Shown here one piece after another: positions 6,329-12,800 of a DNA stretch of 17,049 bases. Position 1 is the first letter of the stretch. Each line of letters starts with the position of its first letter. The stretch comes from an uncultured Prevotella sp. (GTDB lineage: Bacteria; Bacteroidota; Bacteroidia; Bacteroidales; Bacteroidaceae). The DNA lies in the NCBI GenBank assembly GCA_900556465.1, contig USPK01000038.1, positions 1 through 17,049 on the forward strand, in the 5' to 3' direction. The notes under the pieces are model-generated. The model made no database searches, was not told the DNA's origin, and was given only the letters and a program-made list of their open reading frames with translations. The position numbers were made by a program, and so were the translations under genes.

Positions 6329-7132
6329 ATGAAAGAAACGCACTTGTTCTACCTGCCCGACCTGGCCACGTCGGGCGAGATGCCGGCCGAAGAGGGCGGA
6401 CATGCCGTCCGCGTGCTGCGAATGCGTGAGGGCGATGCCCTTTGGGCTACCGACGGGCGGGGCACGTTCTATGCCTGCCGCCTCGTCGCCGCCACGCCGA
6501 AGCACTGCGCCGTGGAGGTGGAGGAGCGCCTTACCGTTCCGCGCACGTGGAACGGCGGCATTCACCTCGCCGTCGCGGCGACGAAAAACATGGACCGCAT
6601 GGAGTGGCTCGCCGAAAAGGCCACGGAAATCGGGTTCGACAGCCTCACGTTCCTGGACTGCCGGAACTCCGAACGCCGCGTAGTCAAGACGGAGCGCATC
6701 GAGAAGATCGTCGTCGCCGCCCTCAAGCAGAGCCACAAGGCCTGGAAGCCGCTCGTGGCGGGCCCCGTGCCGCTGGCGGAGTTCCTGTCCCGGCCGTTCG
6801 CCGGCCAGAAGTTCATCGCCCACTGCCACGCCGCGGCGTCCGTGGGCGGCGCCTTCGAGGGCCTGCTCGCCGGCACGGGCGTCAGCACCCTGCTCGCCGG
6901 CGCCGTGGCCCCGACGGGCGACGCCCTCGTCCTCATCGGGCCCGAAGGCGACTTTACCCCCGACGAGGTGGCCGCCGCCGAAGCCGCCGGCTTCCAGGCC
7001 GTCAGTCTCGGCAGCAGCCGCCTGCGCACAGAGACCGCGGCCCTCGTGGCCGTCCACTTAATGAACCTGGCCAAGAGCGGAAGCCCCGCTCCGGCGCCCC
7101 CTCACCCCCTCACCCCATGCAGCAACTCCTGA
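6329..7132 (+). CDS. rsmE: 16S rRNA m3U1498 methyltransferase RsmE
   Basis: Methylates N3 of U1498 in 16S rRNA on the assembled small subunit, using S-adenosylmethionine. The 267-residue product starts MKETHLFYLP, has an N-terminal PUA-like domain (about 1-70) with GGHAVRVLRMREGD, then the SPOUT knot domain. Signature parts are KNMDRMEWLAEKATEIG (86-102), RNSERR (112-117), the SAM-site LIGPEGDFTPDEV (202-214) and the knot LGSSRLRTETAALVAVH (227-243). The start at 6329 is chosen because the conserved MKETHLFY begins there. The last 17 residues form a Pro-rich tail, and the gene overlaps the next by 16 bases in another frame, so translation is probably coupled. Confidence 0.95.
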   Translation: MKETHLFYLPDLATSGEMPAEEGGHAVRVLRMREGDALWATDGRGTFYACRLVAATPKHCAVEVEERLTVPRTWNGGIHLAVAATKNMDRMEWLAEKATEIGFDSLTFLDCRNSERRVVKTERIEKIVVAALKQSHKAWKPLVAGPVPLAEFLSRPFAGQKFIAHCHAAASVGGAFEGLLAGTGVSTLLAGAVAPTGDALVLIGPEGDFTPDEVAAAEAAGFQAVSLGSSRLRTETAALVAVHLMNLAKSGSPAPAPPHPLTPCSNS

Positions 7133-8613
7133 AACTCTACGCCGCCTGGAGCGGCGAGTCCCCCGCCCACGTGGAACGCCTGCCCAAGGCCGGCAGCAAC
7201 CGCAAGTACGTCCGCCTCTTCGGCGCCGACGGACGCTCCGTCATCGGCGTAGACGGGCCCGACCCGAGCGAGAACCGCTGTTTCATCTACCTGAGCCGCC
7301 ACTTCGCGGACCGGGGCCTGCCCGTACCGCAAATATTGGCCGTCGACGCCTCCACGTCGTGCTACCTGCAGACCGACTTGGGCACGCTCTCCCTCTACCA
7401 GGCGCTCAGCGCCGGACGGTCCAAGGGGGGAGCGTACGACGAGGCGGAACGCGCCCTGATACGCCGCGTCATCCGTCGCCTACCCCACGTGCAGGTCACC
7501 GGTGCGGAAGCGCTCAACGCCGGCTATCTCCTTTCGCCGTCGCGCTTTGATGCCCGCGCGGCCATGTTCGACCTGAACTACTTCAAGTATTGCTTCCTGC
7601 GCACCACGCCGGTCAATTACGACGAGCTCAGGCTGGAGGAAGACATGCGCAGGCTCGCCGACGACCTGGCCGACGACCCTTGCGACACCTTCCTTTACCG
7701 CGACTTCCAGGCCCGCAACGTCATGCTCTACACCCCGCCCGGCAGCGCCGAGGCGCCGCAGCCTTACTTCATCGACTATCAGGGCGGCCAGCTCGGCCCG
7801 CTCCAGTACGACGTGGCCTCTTACCTGTGGCAGGCCTCGGCACGCTACCCGCAGTCGCTCCGTGACGAGATGATCGGGGCCTATCTGGACGAACTCGCCA
7901 CGTTGCGCCCCGTGGACCGCGCCGCCTTCCTGCGCCGCCTCCACCTGTTCGTCTTCTTCCGGACCCTCCAGGTGCTGGGCACGTACGGACTGCGCGGCTA
8001 CTTTGAGCATAAGAAATATTTTCTCGACAGTATCCCCCTGGCCATCCGCAACCTGCGCCAGGAACTGACGGACGGGACCGCTGCGCCCTACCCCTATTTC
8101 GCCGACCTGCTGCGCCAGCTCGTCGACCTGCCGCAGTTTGCGACGCCCGCCGCGGCGCCGGCCGCTGCGGACGGGACTGCGCCCGCCGGCGGCCCCCTCG
8201 TGGTCCGTGTCTTCAGCTTCAGTTACAAAAAAGGCATCCCCGCCGACGAGTCGGGCCACGGCGGGGGCTACGTGTTCGACTGCCGGTCGACGAACAACCC
8301 GGGCCGCTACGCGCAATACCGCGACCTGACGGGGCTCGACGAACCCGTGGTGCGCTTCCTCGAGACCGACGGGGAGATTCTCGCCTTCCTGGACAACGTG
8401 TTCCAACTGGCGGAGCACCACGTGGCGCGCTACCTGGAGCGGGGCTTCACTGACTTGATGTTCTGCTTCGGCTGCACGGGCGGGCGCCACCGCAGCGTCT
8501 ACGCCGCGCAGCACCTGGCCGAGCACCTGCACCGCAAGTTCGGCATCGAGGTCCGGCTGTGCCACCGCGAGCAGGGCCTGTCCACCGTCTTTCCCGCCCG
8601 CTGTCCGGACTGA
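7117..8613 (+). CDS. Fusion of APH-type sugar kinase (AmgK-like) and RapZ C-terminal domain
   Basis: A 498-residue two-domain protein. Residues about 20-340 are an aminoglycoside-phosphotransferase-fold kinase of the type that phosphorylates sugars at the anomeric position (AmgK-like): KAGSNRKYVRLFG for nucleotide binding, catalytic loop LYRDFQARNVML with D196 and N201, and metal ligand D220 in FIDYQGG. An Ala/Pro linker (341-360) leads to a domain (361-486) closely resembling the C-terminal half of RapZ: VFSFSYKKGIP, YVFDCRSTNNPGRY, LTGLDEPVVRFL and GCTGGRHRSVY (452-462). In E. coli that half senses glucosamine-6-phosphate and binds RNA, while the N-terminal P-loop ATPase half of RapZ is absent here. 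The start MQQLLKLY lies inside the end of rsmE. MurNAc/GlcNAc recycling is a plausible role, but no MurU-like nucleotidyltransferase gene is nearby. Confidence 0.85.
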   Translation: MQQLLKLYAAWSGESPAHVERLPKAGSNRKYVRLFGADGRSVIGVDGPDPSENRCFIYLSRHFADRGLPVPQILAVDASTSCYLQTDLGTLSLYQALSAGRSKGGAYDEAERALIRRVIRRLPHVQVTGAEALNAGYLLSPSRFDARAAMFDLNYFKYCFLRTTPVNYDELRLEEDMRRLADDLADDPCDTFLYRDFQARNVMLYTPPGSAEAPQPYFIDYQGGQLGPLQYDVASYLWQASARYPQSLRDEMIGAYLDELATLRPVDRAAFLRRLHLFVFFRTLQVLGTYGLRGYFEHKKYFLDSIPLAIRNLRQELTDGTAAPYPYFADLLRQLVDLPQFATPAAAPAAADGTAPAGGPLVVRVFSFSYKKGIPADESGHGGGYVFDCRSTNNPGRYAQYRDLTGLDEPVVRFLETDGEILAFLDNVFQLAEHHVARYLERGFTDLMFCFGCTGGRHRSVYAAQHLAEHLHRKFGIEVRLCHREQGLSTVFPARCPD

Positions 8614-8658
8614 CAGCGCCGCGGCCCCGCGTCCCGCCGCCCGGCGGGCTGCCCGCAG

Positions 8659-8700
8659 CGTCCCCTCGCCGCCCACCCAGGCCGCGGCGAGGGGACGTTT
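8659..8700 (+). terminator. Terminator of the nuclease/rsmE/kinase operon
   Basis: A perfect 14-base stem CGTCCCCTCGCCGC (8659-8672) / GCGGCGAGGGGACG (8684-8697) around an 11-base loop, followed by TTTCGTC. The T tract is short, but the stem is very stable and lies 45 bases after the stop codon. Confidence 0.75.
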
Positions 8701-8780
8701 CGTCTCCGCCCCGCCGCCGCTGGCCGCACCGCGCCGCCCCGCGCCGAGGGGCCGCTCTCCGCCGGCTACGGAAAATTTTC

Positions 8781-8864
8781 ACGGGGCTAAGGCTCGTAAA
8801 AACTGGAATAGGGCCCGTAAAAACTGGGCTTAGCCCCGTAGACACGCGCCTTAGCCCCGTTTTT
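8781..8864 (+). repeat. Repeat cluster B, rearranged version
   Basis: Four units of 19-24 bases: 8781-8804, 8805-8825, 8826-8845 and 8846-8864. Two carry GTAAAAACT spacers. The outer ends are inverted relative to each other (ACGGGGCTAAGG at the left, CCTTAGCCCCGT at the right), and the first two cores (GGCTAAGG, GGAATAGG) are reversed relative to cluster A while their GTAAAAACT flanks keep the same direction. Confidence 0.85.
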
Positions 8865-8962
8865 GCGCCGCACGTGCCCGGCGCCCTGCGGCCTGAAGGC
8901 GGCGCGGCGGACCGCGGGCCACTTTTTGCACCGCCTGTACCCGACGGTTGCGGAAAAAGACG

Positions 8963-8970
8963 TATATTTG
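8963..8970 (+). promoter_or_regulatory. -7 box of pyrE
   Basis: TATATTTG matches TAnnTTTG exactly and ends 25 bases before the pyrE ATG, giving a leader of roughly 20 bases. No TTTG at -33 spacing is present. The short leader leaves no room for an attenuator. Confidence 0.65.
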
Positions 8971-8995
8971 CTCCAATAATCCAACTATCGACAAA

Positions 8996-9628
8996 ATGAG
9001 CACCTTAGAAAAAATCTTTGCGAAGAAATTGCTGGACATCAAGGCCATCAAGCTACAACCCGAGCAGCCCTTCACCTGGGCCAGCGGCTGGAAGTCGCCC
9101 TTCTACTGCGACAACCGCAAGACCTTGGCCTACCCGTCGCTGCGCACGTTCGTCAAGCTCGAACTCAGCCGCATCGTGGCCGAGCGCTACCCCGAGGCCG
9201 ACGCCATAGCCGGCGTGGCCACCGGCGCCATAGCCCAGGGGGCCCTGGTGGCAGAGGAGCTGGCCCTTCCCTTTGCCTACGTCCGTCCGAAGCCTAAGGA
9301 CCACGGCCTGGCCAATCAGATTGAAGGCGACCTGACGCCGGGCCAGAAAGTCGTCGTTATTGAAGACCTCATCTCGACCGGGGGGAGCAGCCTCAAGGCC
9401 GTAGCGGCGCTCCGCGACTTCGGCGTCGAGGTCATCGGCATGGTAGCCAGCTACACCTACGGTTTCCCCGTGGCCGAAGAGGCGTTCAGCCAGGCCGGCG
9501 TGGAACTGACCACGCTCACCAACTACGAGGCCGTGGTCGAAGTGGCCCTGTCGACGGGCTACATCCGCCCCGAGCACGTGGACCTGCTCCACGAGTGGCG
9601 GCGCGACCCTGCCCATTGGAACGCCTGA
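8996..9628 (+). CDS. pyrE: Orotate phosphoribosyltransferase
   Basis: Joins orotate and PRPP to form orotidine 5'-monophosphate, the fifth step of pyrimidine synthesis in the cytosol. The 210-residue product has the orotate-binding N terminus (FTWASGWKSPFYCDNRKTL, 26-44), GVATGAIAQGALVAEEL (73-89), the lysine-rich catalytic loop VRPKPKDHG (96-104) and the PRPP motif VVVIEDLISTGGSS (119-132). The start MSTLEKIFAKKLL is chosen because the family begins there and because it lies just after the promoter; an upstream in-frame TTG at 8948 precedes the -7 box and can be ignored. It is transcribed as a single gene, separated from both neighbours by hairpins. Confidence 0.96.
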   Translation: MSTLEKIFAKKLLDIKAIKLQPEQPFTWASGWKSPFYCDNRKTLAYPSLRTFVKLELSRIVAERYPEADAIAGVATGAIAQGALVAEELALPFAYVRPKPKDHGLANQIEGDLTPGQKVVVIEDLISTGGSSLKAVAALRDFGVEVIGMVASYTYGFPVAEEAFSQAGVELTTLTNYEAVVEVALSTGYIRPEHVDLLHEWRRDPAHWNA

Positions 9629-9732
9629 ACCCAGGCCGGGCGCCCGCCGCGCCCATCCGCCACGCCACACCGCAGCGCCCCGCGCGCCGCAACTCCGTCA
9701 TCACGCCGCTCCGGCCCGTCCCGCTCCCTACG

Positions 9733-9771
9733 CCCCGTCACGGGGAAGCGGACAGGCCGAAGCGGCTTTTT
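9733..9771 (+). terminator. Probable terminator of pyrE
   Basis: Two small hairpins in tandem: CCCCG-TCA-CGGGG (9733-9745), then GCCG-AAG-CGGC (9756-9766) running directly into TTTTT (9767-9771). It lies about 105 bases after pyrE and 30 bases before the next gene. Confidence 0.6.
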
Positions 9772-9800
9772 CCTTTCACTAACTCCAAAATCCCGACACC

Positions 9801-10685
9801 ATGATGAAAAACCGATTCCTCCACTTCGCCGGCCGCTGCGCCCTGGTGGGCCTGCCGGTGGCCCTGGGCCTCGCCGCCCTCTTCTCCTTCACGCCCGCCG
9901 CCACCCGGGGGACCGAGACCGCAGCCCTGACCCGCACGGCCGACGACATACCGCCCAACGCCCTGGCCGAGGTGCCCGCCACCTATCCCGGCGGCGAGGC
10001 GGCCCTGCTCCGCAACATCGGCGAACGCCTCGAAGCCTTCGCCGCCGCGCAAGACGGAAAGGTGCGGGGGCAAGTCATCCTGCGCTTCGTCATCGAGCCG
10101 ACGGGCCGGGTGGGCCAGGTGGTCGTTAAAAAAAGCCTGACGCCCGCCTGCGACAGTGCGGCCGTGAAGGCCGTGCGCGGCGTGGGCTCCTTCGAGCCCG
10201 CCCGCCAGGACGGACAGGCCATAAGCGTGTGGTTCACCCTCCCGGTGCCCTTCGGCTTCCGGCAGGGCCTCCCGTCCGCCTCCGACGCCGACGCCGCGTC
10301 CGCACAGGTTGCGGACCTCGAAGGCCTCGACCAGGCGACAGACCAACAGACGGAGCCGGAAGAGGACATACCCGACAACGCCCTCGTAGAGGTGCCCGCC
10401 ACCTATCCCGGCGGCGAGGCGGCCCTGCTCCGCCACATCTCCGAACACCTCGTATATCCCGCCCAAGCGCAAGAGAAAGAGGCACAGGGACAAGTCGTCC
10501 TGCGCTTCCTCGTCAAGCCGACGGGCGAGGTGGGCCAGGTGGTCGTCAAAAAAAGCCTGACGCCCGCGTGCGACCGCGAGGCCATCGCCGTCGTGAAATC
10601 GCTCAAGCGCTTCGTCCCCGCCCGCGAGGGTGGACGGGCCGTAAGCGTATGGTTCACCCTCCCCATCCGGTTCCAGCTGCGCTAA
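9801..10685 (+). CDS. Exported protein with two tandem TonB C-terminal domains
   Basis: A 294-residue protein with an N-terminal membrane anchor or signal peptide (about 12-33) and two TonB_C domains at 49-152 and 189-293, joined by an acidic linker. Both copies carry the entry motif VPATYPGGEAALLR, QV(I/V)LRF, GQVVVKKSLTPACD and SVWFTLP. The second keeps the standard EHLVYPAQAQ segment, but the first reads ERLEAFAAAQ there and has lost the Y-P pair. TonB_C domains normally contact TonB-dependent receptors at the outer membrane; proteins without ExbB/ExbD partners, as here, often have unknown roles, and no Pro-rich spacer is seen. The resembling domain at the end of the M56 protein downstream suggests a functional link. 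The start is ATGATG at 9801; either codon is possible. Confidence 0.82.
   Translation: MMKNRFLHFAGRCALVGLPVALGLAALFSFTPAATRGTETAALTRTADDIPPNALAEVPATYPGGEAALLRNIGERLEAFAAAQDGKVRGQVILRFVIEPTGRVGQVVVKKSLTPACDSAAVKAVRGVGSFEPARQDGQAISVWFTLPVPFGFRQGLPSASDADAASAQVADLEGLDQATDQQTEPEEDIPDNALVEVPATYPGGEAALLRHISEHLVYPAQAQEKEAQGQVVLRFLVKPTGEVGQVVVKKSLTPACDREAIAVVKSLKRFVPAREGGRAVSVWFTLPIRFQLR
9941..10680 (+). repeat. In-frame tandem duplication, 420-bp period
   Basis: The DNA of about 9941-10260 matches 10361-10680 without any gap at an offset of exactly 420 bases (140 codons). The longest identical run is 45 bases (9969-10013 against 10389-10433). Divergence is concentrated where the first copy has lost the YP motif and in the C-terminal helix of the domain. 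Confidence 0.92.
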
Positions 10686-10713
10686 GGCCCGCCGCCGGCC
10701 GACCGCTTCCCGT

Positions 10714-10750
10714 CCGCGTCCTGCCGCGCCCCGTGCGTGGCAGGACGCGG
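10714..10750 (+). terminator. Long hairpin after the TonB_C gene
   Basis: A perfect 12-base stem CCGCGTCCTGCC (10714-10725) / GGCAGGACGCGG (10739-10750) with a 13-base loop. An outer CCCGT/ACGGG pair extends it. No T tract follows directly; TTTTT comes about 30 bases later (10780-10784), so it is a probable but not a classical terminator. Confidence 0.5.
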
Positions 10751-10813
10751 TGCGCAGACGGGCGGCGACGCGCCGTAAATTTTTGCCTTATCTTAAAAAA
10801 TAACCGTCTAATA

Positions 10814-10844
10814 TTTGCAGATTTACGAAAAGTTCGTAGATTTG
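10814..10844 (+). promoter_or_regulatory. Promoter of the blaI-blaR1-like operon
   Basis: TTTG (10814-10817) and TAGATTTG (10837-10844) are separated by 19 bases, a full match to the Bacteroides consensus. Transcription should begin near 10848, about 25 bases before the ATG at 10873. Confidence 0.82.
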
Positions 10845-10845
10845 C
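10817..10845 (+). promoter_or_regulatory. Candidate BlaI-type operator (29-base dyad)
   Basis: An interrupted palindrome centred on 10831, with core TACGAA-AAG-TTCGTA and outer arms GCA.AT / AT.TGC. Eleven of the fourteen opposed base pairs match. It fills the spacer and covers the -7 box, so a repressor bound here would block RNA polymerase. Staphylococcal BlaI/MecI operators are also dyads built on TACA/TGTA; the half site TAC..A / T..GTA is comparable. Autoregulation is an inference. Confidence 0.7.
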
Positions 10846-10872
10846 AACAGATACTTCCAAGACCTGCGAACC

Positions 10873-11238
10873 ATGGAAAAGTTAACCGTACAAGAAGAGC
10901 AGGCCATGCGCCACGTATGGGAGCTGGGCCCCTGCACTGTGAAAGAAATCGTAGCCCGCTACGACGAGCCGCGCCCACCCTACACGACGGTGGCCTCGGT
11001 AGTGAAAAACCTGGAGCGAAAGGGCTACCTCGACGTGGAACGCGTCGGCAACACCTACCGCTACGCCCCGCGCATTGCGGAGAACGACTACAAGCGCGCC
11101 TTCCTGAGCGGCTTCGTCCGCAACTACTTCGCCGATTCCTACAAAGACCTGGTCTCCTTCTTCGCCCATGAGCAGAAGCTGTCGGCCAAGGACCTGAAGG
11201 AAATTGCCGAGCTCATCGAGAAAGGAGGCCCGTCATGA
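10873..11238 (+). CDS. BlaI/MecI/CopY-family transcriptional repressor
   Basis: A 121-residue winged-helix repressor. EKLTVQEEQAMRHVWELGPCTVKEIVARY (2-30) forms the first helices, PPYTTVASVVKNLERKGYL (35-53) is the recognition region diagnostic of the BlaI family, and VERVGNTYRYAPRI (55-68) is the wing. The C-terminal helices (about 70-118) are for dimerisation and contain the region where staphylococcal BlaI is cut. Its stop overlaps the next start by 4 bases (ATGA), so repressor and membrane protease are made together. A dyad sits in its own promoter. No beta-lactamase gene is in the window, so the regulated genes are probably something else, perhaps only this operon. Confidence 0.92.
   Translation: MEKLTVQEEQAMRHVWELGPCTVKEIVARYDEPRPPYTTVASVVKNLERKGYLDVERVGNTYRYAPRIAENDYKRAFLSGFVRNYFADSYKDLVSFFAHEQKLSAKDLKEIAELIEKGGPS
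11222..11228 (+). promoter_or_regulatory. Strong Shine-Dalgarno before the M56/BlaR1 gene
   Basis: AAGGAGG lies inside the last codons of the repressor gene, 6 bases before the ATG at 11235. A full anti-16S match is unusual in a phylum that mostly lacks such sites. It supports this start and tight coupling of the two genes. Confidence 0.6.
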
Positions 11239-12518
11239 TGCTCTATTTGATTAAGGCGAACGTCCTCCTGGCCTTGTGCTACGCGGGCTACACCTGTCTG
11301 GCGCGCCGCGACACGTTTCTGGGCTGCCACCGGGCCTACCTGCTCGCGTCGCTGCTGCTGCCGTTCGCGCTCCCGCTCCTGGCGCAGTCGGCCCTGGGCA
11401 TGCCGCTCTTCGCCTGGACCGCTTCGGCGGACGGCGCGGCACGGGAGGCGGCGTGGCAACTGCCGGCCTTCGTCGTCGCGGCCGGCGGCGACGGGGCGGC
11501 GGGACCACTCGCCAGGGCCGCCGCCATTGTTCTCGGCGTGTGGGCCACAGGCGCGGCGCTGCTTTCCGCCCGCGTGGCCGGCCAGCTGATAAGCCTGGCC
11601 CGGACGGCCCGCCGCTGCCGGCGGACGCGGACAGGCGGCGTGGCCGTGCGCCTGCTCCCCGTCGGCAGCGCGCCGTTCTCCTTCTTCCGCCTGATATTTC
11701 TCCCGACCGACGCGGTTACGGCGGAAAGCGCCGCCGACATTCTGACACACGAACAGGTCCACGCCCGGCAGTGGCACTCGGTAGACGTGATGCTGGCCGA
11801 ACTGGTCTGCGCCTGCTGCTGGTTCAACCCCTTCGCCTGGCTCCTGCGCCGGGAGCTGCGGGCCAACCTGGAATACCTGGCCGACCGGGGCGTCCTGGCG
11901 GCGGGATACGGGCGCCGCTCCTACCAGTACCACCTGCTCGGACAGACTTACCCCAAGGCTGCAGCCCACCTATATAATTACTCACATGTCTTACTCAAAA
12001 AACGAATCCAAATGATGAACAAACCCCGAAGTCAGTCGGCATGGCGAGCCAAATACCTGCTCGCCCTGCCCCTCGTCTGCCTGCTCGCAGCAGTCGGCAC
12101 CGTCCGCGCCGCAGACGCCGGCGCGCTCCTGCCGGCCGTAGCCGCCGGGCAAGCCCGCGACATCGCCGCCCGAGACTCCGTAACCGTCGAAGATTTGGAA
12201 AAGAAAATCTACGACCAGGTCGAGGTGAAGCCGGAATTTCCCGGCGGACAGATGGCCTTGTACCAGTTCCTCGCGAAAAACATCCAATATCCGGCGTCAG
12301 CCATGGAGAGCGAGGAACAAGGGCGAGTAATCGTCACGTTCGTGATAGACCGCGACGGGAACGTGACCGACGCCAAGGTGAAACGGAGCGTATCAAAAGA
12401 GCTCGACCAGGAAGCCCTGCGCGTGGTCCGGTCTATGCCGAAATGGAAGCCGGGTAGGCAAGACGGCAAGGCCGTAAACACGCGGTTCACGCTGCCCGTG
12501 ACGTTCCGTCTGAAATGA
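11235..12518 (+). CDS. M56/BlaR1-type membrane metalloprotease with C-terminal TonB domain
   Basis: A 427-residue integral membrane protein. Helices lie at about 3-22, 32-52 and 93-112; PFSFFRLIFLP (147-157) precedes the zinc-protease site HEQVH (172-176), with the third ligand in NLEYLAD (E213). FNPFAWLLRREL (197-208) is the usual M56 segment, and a further membrane helix (about 273-292) leads to the periplasm. Residues about 330-427 form a TonB C-terminal domain with FPGGQMALYQFLAKNIQYPASA and KWKPGRQDGKAVNTRFTLPV. Staphylococcal BlaR1 has a penicillin-binding sensor in that place, so beta-lactam sensing is not supported here. By analogy, the protease would inactivate the co-encoded BlaI-type repressor on a signal from the envelope, possibly through TonB-domain contacts. 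Confidence 0.9.
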   Translation: MMLYLIKANVLLALCYAGYTCLARRDTFLGCHRAYLLASLLLPFALPLLAQSALGMPLFAWTASADGAAREAAWQLPAFVVAAGGDGAAGPLARAAAIVLGVWATGAALLSARVAGQLISLARTARRCRRTRTGGVAVRLLPVGSAPFSFFRLIFLPTDAVTAESAADILTHEQVHARQWHSVDVMLAELVCACCWFNPFAWLLRRELRANLEYLADRGVLAAGYGRRSYQYHLLGQTYPKAAAHLYNYSHVLLKKRIQMMNKPRSQSAWRAKYLLALPLVCLLAAVGTVRAADAGALLPAVAAGQARDIAARDSVTVEDLEKKIYDQVEVKPEFPGGQMALYQFLAKNIQYPASAMESEEQGRVIVTFVIDRDGNVTDAKVKRSVSKELDQEALRVVRSMPKWKPGRQDGKAVNTRFTLPVTFRLK

Positions 12519-12564
12519 CGCCCGACGACTCCGGCTCCCGGCGGGGCCGGCCGCCCGCTACTTC

Positions 12565-12605
12565 CCGTCCCCGCTGCGCCCGGTGCGCGGCGGGGACGGC
12601 TGTTT
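12565..12605 (+). terminator. Terminator-like hairpin of the blaI-blaR1-like operon
   Basis: Stem CCGTCCCCGC (12565-12574) / GCGGGGACGG (12590-12599) with an inner GCGC/GCGC pair makes one long hairpin, followed by CTGTTTCC. The segment 12590-12611 is the same as the minus strand of 4867-4888 except for one base. Confidence 0.65.
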
Positions 12606-12657
12606 CCGGCCCGGCCGAAATCCGGCAGACGGGCCGCGACGCTACGCCTGCAATTCT

Positions 12658-12687
12658 GTAATCCAGGTATTTTAATCCGTAATCCAG
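12658..12687 (+). promoter_or_regulatory. Direct repeat GTAATCCAG x2, 21 bases apart, upstream of the hydrolase promoter
   Basis: GTAATCCAG occurs at 12658-12666 and again at 12679-12687, a spacing of 21 bases or two helical turns, with another AATCC just before the second copy. Relative to the expected transcription start near 12725, the copies lie at about -67 and -46, where an activator would bind one face of the DNA. Confidence 0.5.
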
Positions 12688-12713
12688 CCGCCCGACTTCC
12701 GGCCCGTAGCTTC

Positions 12714-12721
12714 TACCTTTG
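12714..12721 (+). promoter_or_regulatory. -7 box of the alpha/beta hydrolase gene
   Basis: TACCTTTG matches TAnnTTTG exactly, 79 bases before the ATG at 12801. No -33 TTTG is seen; the direct repeats upstream could compensate as activator sites. Confidence 0.6.
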
Positions 12722-12800
12722 CAAACGTAAGGACGGGCGCCCGCCGCCCGGACGCCGCGACGGCGGCGCAACGCTCCCGACTCACCAAACGTTTCGCAAT

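Larger units (their letters stand above)
8614..8995 (+). other. Intergenic region between kinase-RapZ fusion and pyrE (about 380 bases)
   Basis: Contains in order a strong hairpin terminator, GC-rich filler with no recognisable coding signal, repeat cluster B, and the pyrE promoter. No small gene with a convincing start, codon pattern or family resemblance is seen on either strand. Confidence 0.6.
12519..12800 (+). other. Intergenic region with hairpin, 21-base-spaced repeats and promoter
   Basis: Holds, in order, a terminator-like hairpin of the upstream operon, a pair of direct repeats, the -7 box of the hydrolase gene and a leader of about 75 bases with a GC-rich middle. No gene is supported in it. 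Confidence 0.6.

Noticed and set aside
5539..6330. N-terminal extension of methylglyoxal synthase by about 260 codons
   Set aside because: The extension runs antisense through the nuclease gene and the shared promoter region; the conserved MgsA N terminus starts at 5538.
6442..7116. N-terminal extension of the kinase-RapZ fusion through rsmE
   Set aside because: This stretch is rsmE read in another frame and is Arg/Pro/His-rich without any domain; the kinase fold starts soon after 7117.
7117..8613. Annotation as a full RapZ/YvcJ nucleotide-binding protein
   Set aside because: Only the C-terminal RapZ half is present. The N-terminal Walker A GxxGxGKS domain is missing and replaced by an APH-fold kinase.
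10873..12518. Beta-lactam resistance operon
   Set aside because: No beta-lactamase gene and no penicillin-binding sensor domain; the BlaI/BlaR1 names reflect fold families only.
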